A DNA stretch of 64,000 bases from CAYWRO01 sp964460345 (GTDB taxonomy: Bacteria; Planctomycetota; Phycisphaerae; Phycisphaerales; UBA1924), in assembly GCA_964460345.1 (NCBI GenBank), contig CAYWRO010000011.1:1-64000 (forward strand), read 5' to 3'. How positions within the stretch are numbered: the stretch's first letter is position 1; the number at the start of each line of letters is the position of its first letter. This document shows positions 1 to 7,717 of the stretch, one piece after another. Position numbers and translations under genes: made by a program. The notes under the pieces were generated by a model that worked only from the letters and a program-made list of their open reading frames with translations, was not told the origin of the DNA and did not search any database.

Positions 1-8
1 GGTCGCGC

Positions 9-52
9 CTGCACGGCTGCGCCGCTCAAAGCAGCGGCGAGCCGTGGCACCC
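9..52. repeat. REP-like hairpin, copy 1
   Basis: An imperfect inverted repeat: CACGGCTGCGCCGC, a short loop, then GCGGCGAGCCGTG, followed by GCACCC. A close copy lies at 9484-9523 with a different loop. It sits just beyond the 3' end of the SpoIID-like gene. The compensated arms and the second copy support a dispersed palindromic repeat rather than a single terminator. Confidence 0.7.
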
Positions 53-92
53 TTGGGGTTTCCGTTCTTGTGTGCACGGTCAATTGGCGCCG

Positions 93-1652
93 TCAATACG
101 CCTTCACGACCTCCGCGCCCGGATAGAACAGGCGCAGCATCGCCGGCCAGCTCTGGCCGCCTTTTGCGAAGCCCTGGGCGCAGTATTGGCACATGCCGAC
201 GCCGTGGCCGAAGCCGCGGCCTTCGACGATCACCTTGTCGCCGCGGACGGTGAAGGCCATGTCGCCGCTGTTGATGCGCGTGGGCTGTGTGATGTCGGGG
301 AGGCCCTCGACGCTGAAGTTGCAGGCGACGCGGAGTTCGTCGGCGCTGAGGGCGAACCACTTGCCGCCGGGCTCGACGATGCGGTACTCGGTGGGGCGGC
401 CGACGTCGTTGTGCGCGCTCGCCTTGATGGAGTGCAGTGTGCCGAGGCGGCGGATGAGCAGGCCGCGGGACTGGCCGAAGGCGCGGATGCGCTGTTCCAG
501 TTCCACGCGGTTGCGCTCGCGCGTCCAGGTGTACAGGGGTGACTCCTGGCAGGCGTGCCTGCGGTCATGCGCCTTGAGCGGCGCGGCGCGGTTGTATTCG
601 TGGCCGCGGCCGGTGGGGAAGGTTTCGTCCGCGCCGGCGCTGCGTCCGCCGCAGGTGCTGGAGTAATAGGTACGGAGGGGCGCTCCGCCGAAGGAGACGA
701 TGACGCCTCGGGTGGCGACGACGGCGTCGCGGGCCCAGCGCGGGGTGTTGTGCCCGGTGTAGACCTGGTCCATCGTGGTGGACTCGACGTCGAAGGCGTG
801 GCCGCGGGCGATCGAGCGGAGGCGTTCGTGGATGGCGTAGGAGCGGGCGCACACGGCCTGCACGCGGTAGGCCTCGGGGCGCCAGCCGCCGAGCACCTCG
901 CCGGCGACGACGCCGGGGAGGTAGCTCTCCAGGCCGACGTACTCGATGACGTCAAAGGCGGTCTCGGAGACATCGGTCCGCGGCACGAGACGGAGGCGGC
1001 CGGCGTAGGCGGCGCCGTTCATCGTGACTGTGGAGGCCAGGTCGCCGTCCGCCGCGGCGGCGAGGATCTCGACCTCGTTGGCGATGATGTTCTTGCTGCG
1101 TCCATCGGCGCCGAGGAGGCGCCAGCGGACGCCGTCGCGCGAGGCGGTGATGGCGCTGGCGCGATCAGAGGCGAGGACAGCGGGGCGACGGGAGTCCGGG
1201 ACGTTGACCCACACCGTGCCGCCCGGTCCGGCGGCGGCGAGGTCGACCTGGTCGATCGCGCGTGCGATGCGGACGCGGATCTCCGGCTCGCCGATGACGC
1301 CGGGGACGCGCGCAGCGGGGATGACCACGCCGTCGGAGATCAGCGGCGAGGGATCGCCGGCGCCGGTGGGCGTCCAGACCCGCGGCGGCGTGGCGCTTCG
1401 AGCCGGATCGTCCGCGGCGAGGCCGATGCTGCGCATCGCCTGGCAGGATCCCATCGACAGAAGCATCGCCCCGGCCATGAGGGCGAAGAGGCACAGCGCG
1501 CCCCAGGTGAGGATGGCTTCGTGCGGGCCGCGGGCCCGGCCGTGCGGGGCGATGTCGCGGCAGGCGCGGCGGAGGGCGCGGAAGGTGCGCTGCCGGAAGG
1601 ACGCGGCGGGGGGCGTGGTCGTCGAGGGCGTCGAACTGGAACTGGGGGGCAT
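93..1652 (-). CDS. SpoIID/LytB-domain protein, membrane anchored
   Basis: The 519-aa product has a proline-rich cytoplasmic start, one hydrophobic segment near residues 48-70, then an exported region. The second half carries SpoIID-family features: a YVGLESYLPGVVAGEV-type segment, AVCARSYAI, a tyrosine-rich YYSSTCGG motif and a C-terminal GFGHGVGMCQYCAQGFA. In SpoIID this domain is a peptidoglycan lytic transglycosylase acting on stripped glycan strands; in non-sporulating bacteria it is usually assigned to wall remodelling. The first ATG of the frame gives a sensible membrane topology. A 163-bp gap separates it from pfkA upstream on the same strand, so co-transcription is possible. Family assignment is firm; cellular role is inferred. 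Confidence 0.9.
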   Translation of the reverse strand: MPPSSSSTPSTTTPPAASFRQRTFRALRRACRDIAPHGRARGPHEAILTWGALCLFALMAGAMLLSMGSCQAMRSIGLAADDPARSATPPRVWTPTGAGDPSPLISDGVVIPAARVPGVIGEPEIRVRIARAIDQVDLAAAGPGGTVWVNVPDSRRPAVLASDRASAITASRDGVRWRLLGADGRSKNIIANEVEILAAAADGDLASTVTMNGAAYAGRLRLVPRTDVSETAFDVIEYVGLESYLPGVVAGEVLGGWRPEAYRVQAVCARSYAIHERLRSIARGHAFDVESTTMDQVYTGHNTPRWARDAVVATRGVIVSFGGAPLRTYYSSTCGGRSAGADETFPTGRGHEYNRAAPLKAHDRRHACQESPLYTWTRERNRVELEQRIRAFGQSRGLLIRRLGTLHSIKASAHNDVGRPTEYRIVEPGGKWFALSADELRVACNFSVEGLPDITQPTRINSGDMAFTVRGDKVIVEGRGFGHGVGMCQYCAQGFAKGGQSWPAMLRLFYPGAEVVKAY

Positions 1653-1788
1653 GAACGTCTTCCTTGACCGGCGGGCTTGAAGGATCCTTCCTTCGAGTCG
1701 GAGCGCTGGGGGGTCGGGGGTGAAAAACGGCGCTTCCGGAGGCGAAGCGTGTGAGGGTACGCGAAAGGAGGATGGGTGGGTGGGGAAC

Positions 1789-1815
1789 GCATCGCCTTGA
1801 AAGGCGATGCCACGG
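1789..1815 (-). repeat. CGTGGCA-headed hairpin at the pfkA stop codon
   Basis: A perfect 10-bp inverted repeat (GCATCGCCTT, GA, AAGGCGATGC) followed by CACGG. Read on the gene strand it starts one base after the pfkA TAA as CGTGGCATCGCCTT. A half copy (AAGGCGATGCCACG) abuts the purL stop at 55495-55508 in the same register. It may end pfkA transcription, but there is no T tract. Confidence 0.7.
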
Positions 1816-2910
1816 TTACACGCCGAAGCTGGTGTAGATGCTGCGCGCGGCTTCGAGGAGGTTGTGATCCTCCGGGACGAGGCGCTGGCGGCCCGCGGCG
1901 ACGGTGATGTCGATGTCGGTCAGGCGGCCGTCCTGGCGGGCGACCATGCGGTTGGTGCGTCCGGCGAGGATGAGTTTCATGGCGTGGTGGCCGAAGCCGG
2001 TGGCGAGGATGCGGTCGGCGGCGATGGGTGGGCCGCCGCGTTGCACGTGGCCGAGGACGACGTAGCGCGACTCGACGCCCGTGCGCTGTTCGACGGCGTC
2101 GGCGATGAGGTGGGAGATGCCGCCGAGGCGAATGGGATCCGGGCTGGCGGGGTCGAGACGGCGGACGACCGGCTTTCCGCCGACGGGGCGTGCGCCTTCG
2201 GCGGCGCAGATGATGGTGAAGCCGCGGCCGCTGGAGCGTCGGCGTGTGACGACGTCGGCCACGGCGTCCATCGAGAAGGGGATCTCGGGGAGGAGGATGA
2301 CGTCGGAGCCGGAGGCGACGCCGGCGTGCAGGGCGAGCCAGCCGGCGTTGCGGCCCATGACCTCGACGACCATGGCGCGGTGGTGGCTGGCGGCGGTGGT
2401 GTGGACGCGGTCGAGCGCTTCGGTGGCGATGGCGGCGGCGGTGAGGAAGCCGAAGGTGATCTCGGTGCCCTCGATGTCGTTGTCGATGGTCTTGGGGACA
2501 CCGATGCACGGAACGCCGCATTCGACGAAGCGGGCTGCGCCGGTGAGGGTGCCGTCACCGCCGACGACGACGAGGGCGTCGATGCGGGCGTCGGAGAGTG
2601 TCTGGAGGCAGCGGTCGGTGAGGTCTTCAAAGACGAGCGCGCCGTCGGGGGCTTTTCCTGTCGGGTAGCGGGCGGGGTTTGCCTTGTTGGAGGAGCCGAG
2701 GATCGTGCCCCCGATGGTGAGGATGCCGGAGACGTCCTGGAGGTTCAGTTCGCGCCAGCGTCCCTCGATGAGGCCGAGGAAGCCGTCCGGGATGCCGACC
2801 ACCTGGATGCCGTGGAAGATCGCCTCTTTGGTGACGGCGCGGATGACGGCGTTGAGGCCGGGGCAGTCGCCGCCGCCAGTGAGGAGGCCGATTCTGCGAG
2901 GGGGGGGCAT
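1816..2910 (-). CDS. pfkA: 6-phosphofructokinase
   Basis: The 364-aa product phosphorylates fructose 6-phosphate in glycolysis. The N-terminus has the nucleotide-binding GGDCPGLNAVIRA segment (residues 13-25), then GGDGT (117-121) and PKTIDNDI (139-146), where the TIDND aspartate is the catalytic base. GlyAspGly in GGDGT is typical of ATP-using enzymes, while the Lys before TIDND is usual in pyrophosphate-dependent ones, so the phosphoryl donor is not certain. Later motifs MGRNAGWLA and HVQRGG also fit. The start at MPPPRRIGLL is chosen because the frame stays open far upstream through a repeat array, where no homologous sequence would be expected. The length is normal for the family. Confidence 0.93.
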   Translation of the reverse strand: MPPPRRIGLLTGGGDCPGLNAVIRAVTKEAIFHGIQVVGIPDGFLGLIEGRWRELNLQDVSGILTIGGTILGSSNKANPARYPTGKAPDGALVFEDLTDRCLQTLSDARIDALVVVGGDGTLTGAARFVECGVPCIGVPKTIDNDIEGTEITFGFLTAAAIATEALDRVHTTAASHHRAMVVEVMGRNAGWLALHAGVASGSDVILLPEIPFSMDAVADVVTRRRSSGRGFTIICAAEGARPVGGKPVVRRLDPASPDPIRLGGISHLIADAVEQRTGVESRYVVLGHVQRGGPPIAADRILATGFGHHAMKLILAGRTNRMVARQDGRLTDIDITVAAGRQRLVPEDHNLLEAARSIYTSFGV

Positions 2911-3024
2911 GGGGGATTGTTGGCGCGAGGCGGATTTGTGATCGGGCTCCGGGGTGCGAGGTGCGCGAGGGCCCCTTTCAGGGGAGCAGCTGGTACAACT
3001 TGCCCGCCAGACCCCCCTGTTGCG

Positions 3025-3276
3025 GGGCCAACTTGCGGTAAAAGCGGGCCGGAACACTTTATTTGTCCAGCCACACACTCTCTTTGTGGGCCCACGAAGA
3101 AACTTCTCGGGCCCGAGAAGAGACTTCTTTGGCCCATGAACGTCCTTCTCGGGCCCGCGAAGAGGCTTTTTGGGCCCGTCGACCTTCTTCTTGGGCCCAT
3201 CAAGAGACTTTGCGGGCCCGGCAACGCTCTTCGTGGGCCCATCGACTCTCTTCTCGGGCCCGCGATGGACTGCCGT
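3025..3276. repeat. 21-bp phased repeat array A (GGGCCC type)
   Basis: GGGCCC (once TGGCCC) recurs at 3088, 3109, 3130, 3151, 3172, 3193, 3214, 3235 and 3256, exactly 21 bp apart. Weaker units continue upstream at 3067, 3046 (GGGCCG) and 3025 (GGGCCA). The 15 bases between hexamers often hold AAG-NNN-CTT, a second small dyad. The array fills most of the gap between pfkA and the divergently placed hsp20 gene. All frames tend to stay open because 21 is a multiple of 3; on the minus strand it is in frame with pfkA. I see no start site or other sign that it is translated. Confidence 0.9.
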
Positions 3277-3477
3277 GCCGCGGGGAGCTTCGCATCTGCC
3301 GCGTTGGCACCCGGCTGTCGCGCGGGTTGTCAGAGCGGCGCGCCGGGAAGGATCGGCTGCGGCCGCGGCGGCCGGGGGCCTTGATGCGGCGGCTTGGCAC
3401 GCCGGTTGATATCCGCTCCGACGAAGGGTCAGAAGGCCGGGTGTGGCAGCCCGGATGTTTGAGAAGGAGGACAACCG

Positions 3478-3930
3478 ATGTTGACACGAACGCTGTTGCA
3501 AAATGATCCGTTTGTGGCGCTGTCGCGTGAAATGGATCGCCTGTTTGAGACGTTTGCACCGACGGGGACTTCTGCGCCGGCGCTGGTGCGCGGGCAGTTT
3601 CCGATGCTGAACATCTGGCAGACGGATGAGGAGGTCCATGTCGAGGCGGAACTGCCGGGCTTCCGGCGCGAGGATGTAAGCGTGCTGGTCTTCGATGATG
3701 AACTGACGCTCAAGGGTGAGCGGCGCATCGAACATCCGGAAGAGGCGCGCATCGTCCGCGCCGAGCGGGCCGCGGGCAGCTTCGAGCGCTCCGTCAGGCT
3801 TCCGGTCGCGGTTGACGCCGACGGGACGACGGCGTCGTTCACCGACGGCGTGCTGCACATCACGCTGCCGAAGGCCGCGGCCGCGCTGCCGCGCCGGATC
3901 GAGATTACATCCGGCGAGCAGCGCGAGTAA
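3478..3930 (+). CDS. Hsp20/alpha-crystallin small heat-shock protein
   Basis: This 150-aa protein belongs to the small heat-shock chaperones, which bind unfolding proteins without ATP. The alpha-crystallin domain spans roughly residues 40-145. It starts at FPMLNIWQTDEEVHVEAELPG, includes the VFDDELTLKGERR strand, and ends with GVLHITLPKAAA (the family G-V-L-x-I-x-L-P box) followed by RRIEI. An AAGGAGG ribosome-binding site lies about 7 bases before the ATG. The second Hsp20 gene follows after 48 bp and htrA after that, giving a protein-quality-control cluster. I did not find a CIRCE-type operator upstream; the upstream gap is the 21-bp repeat array. Confidence 0.93.
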   Translation: MLTRTLLQNDPFVALSREMDRLFETFAPTGTSAPALVRGQFPMLNIWQTDEEVHVEAELPGFRREDVSVLVFDDELTLKGERRIEHPEEARIVRAERAAGSFERSVRLPVAVDADGTTASFTDGVLHITLPKAAAALPRRIEITSGEQRE

Positions 3931-3978
3931 GCGTGGGGAGCAGGCGTGCGTGTTGGTTTGAAGAAGGAGGACTGCACC

Positions 3979-4392
3979 ATGGCTGAGACGAACGCTATTA
4001 CGAGAACGGAGCCGCAGAACGTGACCACCCGGCGCGCTGAGCCGGACTCGCGCAGCGCCGCCTGGTCGTACCGCCCGCCGACGGACATCGTCGAGACCGG
4101 CGAGGGGTACACCCTCTGGGTCGATGTGCCGGGCGCCTCATCGGAGACGATCGACCTGAGCGTGGAAGACGGCGTGATGAGCATCCAGGCGCATGTGCCG
4201 CCGCGATATCCGGAGAATGTTCGTTTCGCGCACCAGGAGTACGGCGTCGGGAACTATCACCGCCGCTTCCGGCTGGGCGATGACATCGATCAAGAGGGAA
4301 TCCGCGCCTCCTGCGAGCGCGGCGTGCTGACCGTTACGATGCCGAAGCGCGCCGCCGCGCGGGCTCGGCGCATCGAGATCACGAGCAACTGA
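3979..4392 (+). CDS. Hsp20/alpha-crystallin small heat-shock protein, second copy
   Basis: This is a 137-aa Hsp20 paralogue with a short charged, threonine-rich N-terminus. The alpha-crystallin domain runs from about residue 35 (PPTDIVETGEGYTLWVDVPG) to the terminal GVLTVTMPKRAAARARRIEI, which is the conserved G-V-L-x-V-x-x-P box. The ATG at 3979 has AAGGAGG about 9 bases upstream; an upstream in-frame ATG at 3946 lacks this and would add an atypical peptide. It probably forms an operon with the preceding Hsp20 gene. The two proteins are clearly diverged outside the domain core, so they may form mixed oligomers or serve different substrates (inference). Confidence 0.92.
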   Translation: MAETNAITRTEPQNVTTRRAEPDSRSAAWSYRPPTDIVETGEGYTLWVDVPGASSETIDLSVEDGVMSIQAHVPPRYPENVRFAHQEYGVGNYHRRFRLGDDIDQEGIRASCERGVLTVTMPKRAAARARRIEITSN

Positions 4393-4406
4393 CGGTGAAC
4401 AGATGC

Positions 4407-4444
4407 GGGGGCGGCGGCGTAGCAGCGCGGTCGCCCCCTTTCTC
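4407..4444 (+). terminator. Terminator after the hsp20 pair
   Basis: GGGGGCG pairs with CGCCCCC across a GC-rich loop of 18 bases, followed by TTTCT. It lies 15 bp after the second hsp20 stop and before htrA, so htrA probably has its own promoter or depends on read-through. Confidence 0.6.
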
Positions 4445-4512
4445 ATGCCGCCATGCGGTGTGGCGGCTCGCGGCCCCGGGGCGGCGCACCACGAAACACA
4501 GGGGAAACTTCC

Positions 4513-6000
4513 ATGAACCGTCATTCGTTACGAGGCACGCTCGGTCGTTCCGCTGCGCTCACGGCGGCCCTCAGCGCAGTCGCGCTGTCGGCGCCGCTGG
4601 CGCTGGCCGACCGCCAGGATGTCACACCGGAACAGGCGATCGCGACGGCCGAAGCGCTGTCGGTCGCGTTTGAGCGGGCGGCGGCCCAGGTACGGGACTC
4701 GGTCGTGAGCATCACGACGCGTCGCGAGCCGGAGCAGCGGCAGCAGCCGATGCGCCAGCCCTTCCGCAACAGCCCCTTCCGCGACTTCTTCGGCGACGAC
4801 TTCTTCGAGCGCTTCGAGATGCCGCCGCAGCAGCCCCAGATGGGGCAGGGCTCCGGCTGGATCTTCCGCGAAGACGGCTACATCGTCACCAACGCGCATG
4901 TGGTGGCGGGCGCCGACACCGTGACGGTGCAGTTCACGGACGACCGCCAGATGGAGGCCGAGGTCGTCGGCGTCGACCGCCAGACGGATGTGGCCGTGCT
5001 GAAGGTCGACCAGTCCGGCCTGGCGGCGGTGCAGATCGGCGACTCCGATGATCTGCGGATCGGGCAGTGGGTGATCGCGGTGGGCACGCCGTTCGGACTC
5101 GATTCGACGATCACGGCGGGCATCGTCAGCGCAACGGGGCGCTCGCGCGTCGGGCTGGCCGACTATGAGGACTTCATCCAGACCGATGCGGCGATTAACC
5201 CCGGCAACTCCGGCGGGCCGCTGGTGAACCTGCGCGGCGAGGTCGTGGGGATGAACACCGCGATCTATACGCAGAACACCTTCGGCGGCCGCGGCGGCAA
5301 CATCGGGATCGGCTTCGCCATTCCAATGCGGATGATCCAGGCGGTCGCCGCGGACCTGATCGAGGACGGCCAGGTGACGCGCGGCTTTTTGGGCGTGAAC
5401 ATCCAGGATTTGTCGGAGGGGCTTGCGCAGTCGTTCGGCTTCTCCGGGACGGAGGGCGTGCTGGTGGCGGACGTCGTGGATGGCACCCCCGCGGCGGAAG
5501 CGGGCCTCCAGAGCGGGGACATCATCACGAGCATGAACGGGCGGAAGGTGTCGGACATGAACGACCTGCGGATGCGGGTCGCCTCGACCGAGCCAGGCAC
5601 GGAGGTGGAGTTCACCTTCTTCCGCGAGGGCGTTGAGAAGCAGGCGACGATCACGATCGGGAAGCTGGATGCGGAGCAGCCGGTCGCCTCGCGGCGCTCG
5701 GAGGGGCGGCTGGAGGCGAATCTGGGGCTGACGGTGCAGACCCTGGACGCGGCGACGGCGCGGCAACTCGAGGTGGATCCGAACCTCGGCGGGGCGGTGG
5801 TGATGAACGTGCAGCCCGGCAGCGACGCCCAGCAGGCGGGGCTGATGCGGGGCGACATCATCCTCCGGGTGGGCCAGGAGCGGGTGCGAACCGCGGAGGA
5901 ACTGCGGTCCGCCCTCGCCGAGCATGACCTTAAGGAGGGCGTGCGGCTGACTGTGCGGACCGGGACGGCGAACCGGTTCGTGTTCCTGCAGGCGAGGTAG
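4513..6000 (+). CDS. htrA: HtrA/DegP-family periplasmic serine protease
   Basis: This 495-aa exported protease and chaperone degrades misfolded envelope proteins. A signal peptide occupies residues 1-32 and ends at ALA. The trypsin-like domain shows the full triad: His129 in VTNAHVV, Asp159 in QTDVAVLKV and Ser233 in NPGNSGGPL. Two PDZ domains follow at about residues 290-380 (beginning GFLGVNIQDL) and 400-490 (NLGLTVQTL onward). The ATG at 4513 gives a clean signal peptide; an upstream in-frame ATG at 4453 would bury it. A glutamine- and phenylalanine-rich linker (about residues 75-110) resembles the DegP LA loop. The gene follows two hsp20 genes and has hairpins just downstream. Confidence 0.95.
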   Translation: MNRHSLRGTLGRSAALTAALSAVALSAPLALADRQDVTPEQAIATAEALSVAFERAAAQVRDSVVSITTRREPEQRQQPMRQPFRNSPFRDFFGDDFFERFEMPPQQPQMGQGSGWIFREDGYIVTNAHVVAGADTVTVQFTDDRQMEAEVVGVDRQTDVAVLKVDQSGLAAVQIGDSDDLRIGQWVIAVGTPFGLDSTITAGIVSATGRSRVGLADYEDFIQTDAAINPGNSGGPLVNLRGEVVGMNTAIYTQNTFGGRGGNIGIGFAIPMRMIQAVAADLIEDGQVTRGFLGVNIQDLSEGLAQSFGFSGTEGVLVADVVDGTPAAEAGLQSGDIITSMNGRKVSDMNDLRMRVASTEPGTEVEFTFFREGVEKQATITIGKLDAEQPVASRRSEGRLEANLGLTVQTLDAATARQLEVDPNLGGAVVMNVQPGSDAQQAGLMRGDIILRVGQERVRTAEELRSALAEHDLKEGVRLTVRTGTANRFVFLQAR

Positions 6001-6006
6001 CACTCT

Positions 6007-6028
6007 GGCGCAGCGAGCGCGCTGCGCC
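6007..6028 (+). terminator. Hairpin after htrA
   Basis: A perfect 9-bp stem, GGCGCAGCG-AGCG-CGCTGCGCC, lies 6 bp after the htrA stop. It lacks a T tract, so it may protect the 3' end or act together with the next hairpin. Confidence 0.5.
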
Positions 6029-6050
6029 CATGCTTAGACAGTGGTTTGAC

Positions 6051-6090
6051 GCGACCGGTGCACCTGTGTGCGCCGGTCGCTGTTATTTTG
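6051..6090 (+). terminator. Rho-independent terminator of htrA
   Basis: GCGACCGGTGCAC, loop CTGT, then GTGCGCCGGTCGC forms a 13-bp stem with one mismatch, followed by TGTTATTTTG. Position and T-rich tail fit intrinsic termination. Confidence 0.75.
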
Positions 6091-6423
6091 GTGTGCGGGC
6101 ACGCGCGTCGCTGAGGGGCCAAAAACGCGTTGGCGCAGCGGAAAACAGGGTGGAAGTGCTACTTTCGCAAATTGGGCATTTGGGCGGGAGGGTGGAAACG
6201 GAACCCATCATGTACACCATCGTAAATTTGGGGTAAGTTTCCCAAGCCAAGGGAAAAGCCGCGTCGGGAGGACGCATCCCAACCGGAGCGGCACGGGGCA
6301 AGCGGCGAGAGGACAAGGGCGCGACCAACGGGGCGTTCAGACGAGCCCGGCGGAGCCGGGACGGGTGTTCGCTGTTTCCTGCGGCCGCACGAGCATTGAC
6401 ACTCAAGGAAGGGGGCCTTTGAA
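6091..6423. other. Intergenic stretch, no gene recognised
   Basis: About 330 bp between the htrA terminator and the next small gene. It holds some AT-richer runs near 6165-6245 that could carry promoter elements, but I could not fix a -35/-10 pair. Short open frames here run through the terminator and have no ribosome-binding site. Confidence 0.4.
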
Positions 6424-6681
6424 ATGCCCGCACGCAGAACGATGGAAATGCACCGTTTCACACTCGCCTGTGTTGCCGCCCGAGTCAGCCATGGGCAGCA
6501 GGGGGTGGGCTCAACGACGAGCCGCCGCGGCACCGATCCGCGGATCACGTATGAAATCATCGCCCCCCGCGGCGACTATGCCGGGGCCCGGGCACGCGCC
6601 TTCGCCCAGTTCAAGGCGGAGTTCGGCGCTGATTCCTCCCCGCGCCTGATGGGGTGGTCGATCGGCCCCTGCCTGAACTGA
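6424..6681 (+). CDS. Small hypothetical protein
   Basis: An 85-aa frame starting ATG after an AAGGAAGGGGGCC stretch, with GC-rich third codon positions like its neighbours. No family is recognised. The C-terminal half (YEIIAPRGDYAGARARAFAQF) looks like folded, charged protein, while the N-terminus is nondescript. It has two strong hairpins immediately downstream, which supports a real transcript ending here. No signal peptide or membrane segment is evident. It could still be a chance frame in GC-rich DNA. Confidence 0.4.
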   Translation: MPARRTMEMHRFTLACVAARVSHGQQGVGSTTSRRGTDPRITYEIIAPRGDYAGARARAFAQFKAEFGADSSPRLMGWSIGPCLN

Positions 6682-6703
6682 CTCTCCAGGATTTCCCGGG
6701 CCT

Positions 6704-6747
6704 CCTGCCCGCGGCTGCGGCCTGCGAGAGACCGAGCCGCGGGCAGG
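6704..6747 (+). terminator. Long-armed hairpin
   Basis: CCTGCCCGCGGCT and AGCCGCGGGCAGG form a perfect 13-bp stem around an 18-base loop, 23 bp after the small gene at 6424-6681. There is no T tract directly after it; it is followed closely by a second hairpin. Confidence 0.6.
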
Positions 6748-6781
6748 CGGACCCTGCTCGCACGACAACCAAGCTCCTGGC

Positions 6782-6824
6782 GCGGCCGGCCTCCCTCTCT
6801 CTCCTGTGGGCCGGCCGCTTCTTT
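6782..6824 (+). terminator. Second hairpin with T-rich tail
   Basis: GCGGCCGGCC pairs perfectly with GGCCGGCCGC across 17 bases, then TTCTTTG. Together with the hairpin at 6704-6747 it probably insulates the small gene from the nucleotidyltransferase gene at 6881. Confidence 0.6.
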
Positions 6825-6880
6825 GCGCGCGGGCTGTGGCGGAAGAGCAACCGGCGTGGTCCGGAGCGGGTACGACCCGC

Positions 6881-7687
6881 ATGATTCCACCTTCTGCAAC
6901 TGCTGCTGCTTCCGCCGCGGGTTCGGCTTGGGCGCAGCCCGTGACCCGGGCACGATTGATCGACACGCTGACGCACGCCCTGCGCGAGGATGAAGCCGTT
7001 CTCGCGGCATGGCTGGGGGGCTCTGACGCCAACGCCCGAGCGGACGACTTGTCCGATGTCGACCTCTGCCTGATCGCGGCGGACGGTCGAGTCGAGGAGG
7101 CGTTCGCGGCGACGGAGCGGGCGCTGGAGTCGCTGTCACCGATCTCGCGTCGCTACCGACTGCCCTCGCCGACGTGGCACGGGGCGGAGCAGTGCTTCTA
7201 CCAGCTCCGCGATGCGCCGGAGTGGGTGATGGTCGACCTGTGTGTCTTCGGGCGCTCGCAGGAGCACCAGTTCTTTGATGGATCCCGGCACGGCGCGCCG
7301 GTGGTGCTCTTCGACCCGGAAGGGTTGGTGCGGCCTGTTGCGGGAGACGAGGCCGCGCGGGATGCCGCGATTCGCAAGCGGGTTGAGGATCTGCGGGCCC
7401 GCTTCGAGCTGCTGGCGCACCTGCCGGTGAAGGAAGTACAGCGCGGCCGGAGCGTCGATGCGCTGGCGTTCTATCACTCGCTGGTGCTGCGGCCGCTGGT
7501 GGACCTGCTGCGCATCCGCTACTGCCCGGACCGGTACGACTTTTCGATGCGATACCTGGATGCGGATCTGCCCGCTGAGATTGCCGGGCGCGTGAAGCGC
7601 CTTGCGTTTGTGGGGGAGGCGGCGGAGATCCCGCCGCGTGTGGCGGAGGCGAGGCAGTGGTTCGCCGAGGTGATGGCAAGCCTCTGA
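6881..7687 (+). CDS. Nucleotidyltransferase-domain protein
   Basis: The 268-aa product has the DNA polymerase beta-type nucleotidyltransferase signature near residues 45-65: GGSDANARADDLSDVDL, that is GGS followed by a DxD metal-binding pair. Such domains transfer nucleotidyl groups from NTPs, for example in aminoglycoside adenylyltransferases, to small molecules or proteins. The rest is helical with no assigned motif, and no substrate can be given. The ATG at 6881 is preferred because an earlier in-frame ATG at 6806 falls inside a terminator hairpin. HAD phosphatase and rsmA follow on the same strand with gaps of 30 and 10 bp, so the three are likely one operon. Confidence 0.75.
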   Translation: MIPPSATAAASAAGSAWAQPVTRARLIDTLTHALREDEAVLAAWLGGSDANARADDLSDVDLCLIAADGRVEEAFAATERALESLSPISRRYRLPSPTWHGAEQCFYQLRDAPEWVMVDLCVFGRSQEHQFFDGSRHGAPVVLFDPEGLVRPVAGDEAARDAAIRKRVEDLRARFELLAHLPVKEVQRGRSVDALAFYHSLVLRPLVDLLRIRYCPDRYDFSMRYLDADLPAEIAGRVKRLAFVGEAAEIPPRVAEARQWFAEVMASL

Positions 7688-7717
7688 TGCGCGGGGAGGC
7701 GGAGCTACCCTTCCGCA

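Noticed and set aside
3025..3276. CRISPR array
   Set aside because: Units are only 21 bp and degenerate throughout, with no repeat/spacer division and no cas gene nearby. The same holds for the arrays at 33.65 and 63.8 kb.
3414..3477. CIRCE or similar heat-shock operator before hsp20
   Set aside because: No TTAGCACTC-N9-GAGTGCTAA-like sequence was found; only the ribosome-binding site is clear.
2911..3858. N-terminal extension of the phosphofructokinase frame up to 680 codons
   Set aside because: The extension runs through repeat array A and antisense to hsp20. It stays open only because the repeat period is a multiple of three; the family starts at MPPPRRIGLL.
4528..6003. A 491-codon minus-strand frame opposite htrA
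   Set aside because: Composition is His/Arg/Leu-rich and the HtrA triad is on the + strand.
6030..6236. 68-codon frame after htrA
   Set aside because: It reads straight through the htrA terminator hairpin and lacks a ribosome-binding site.
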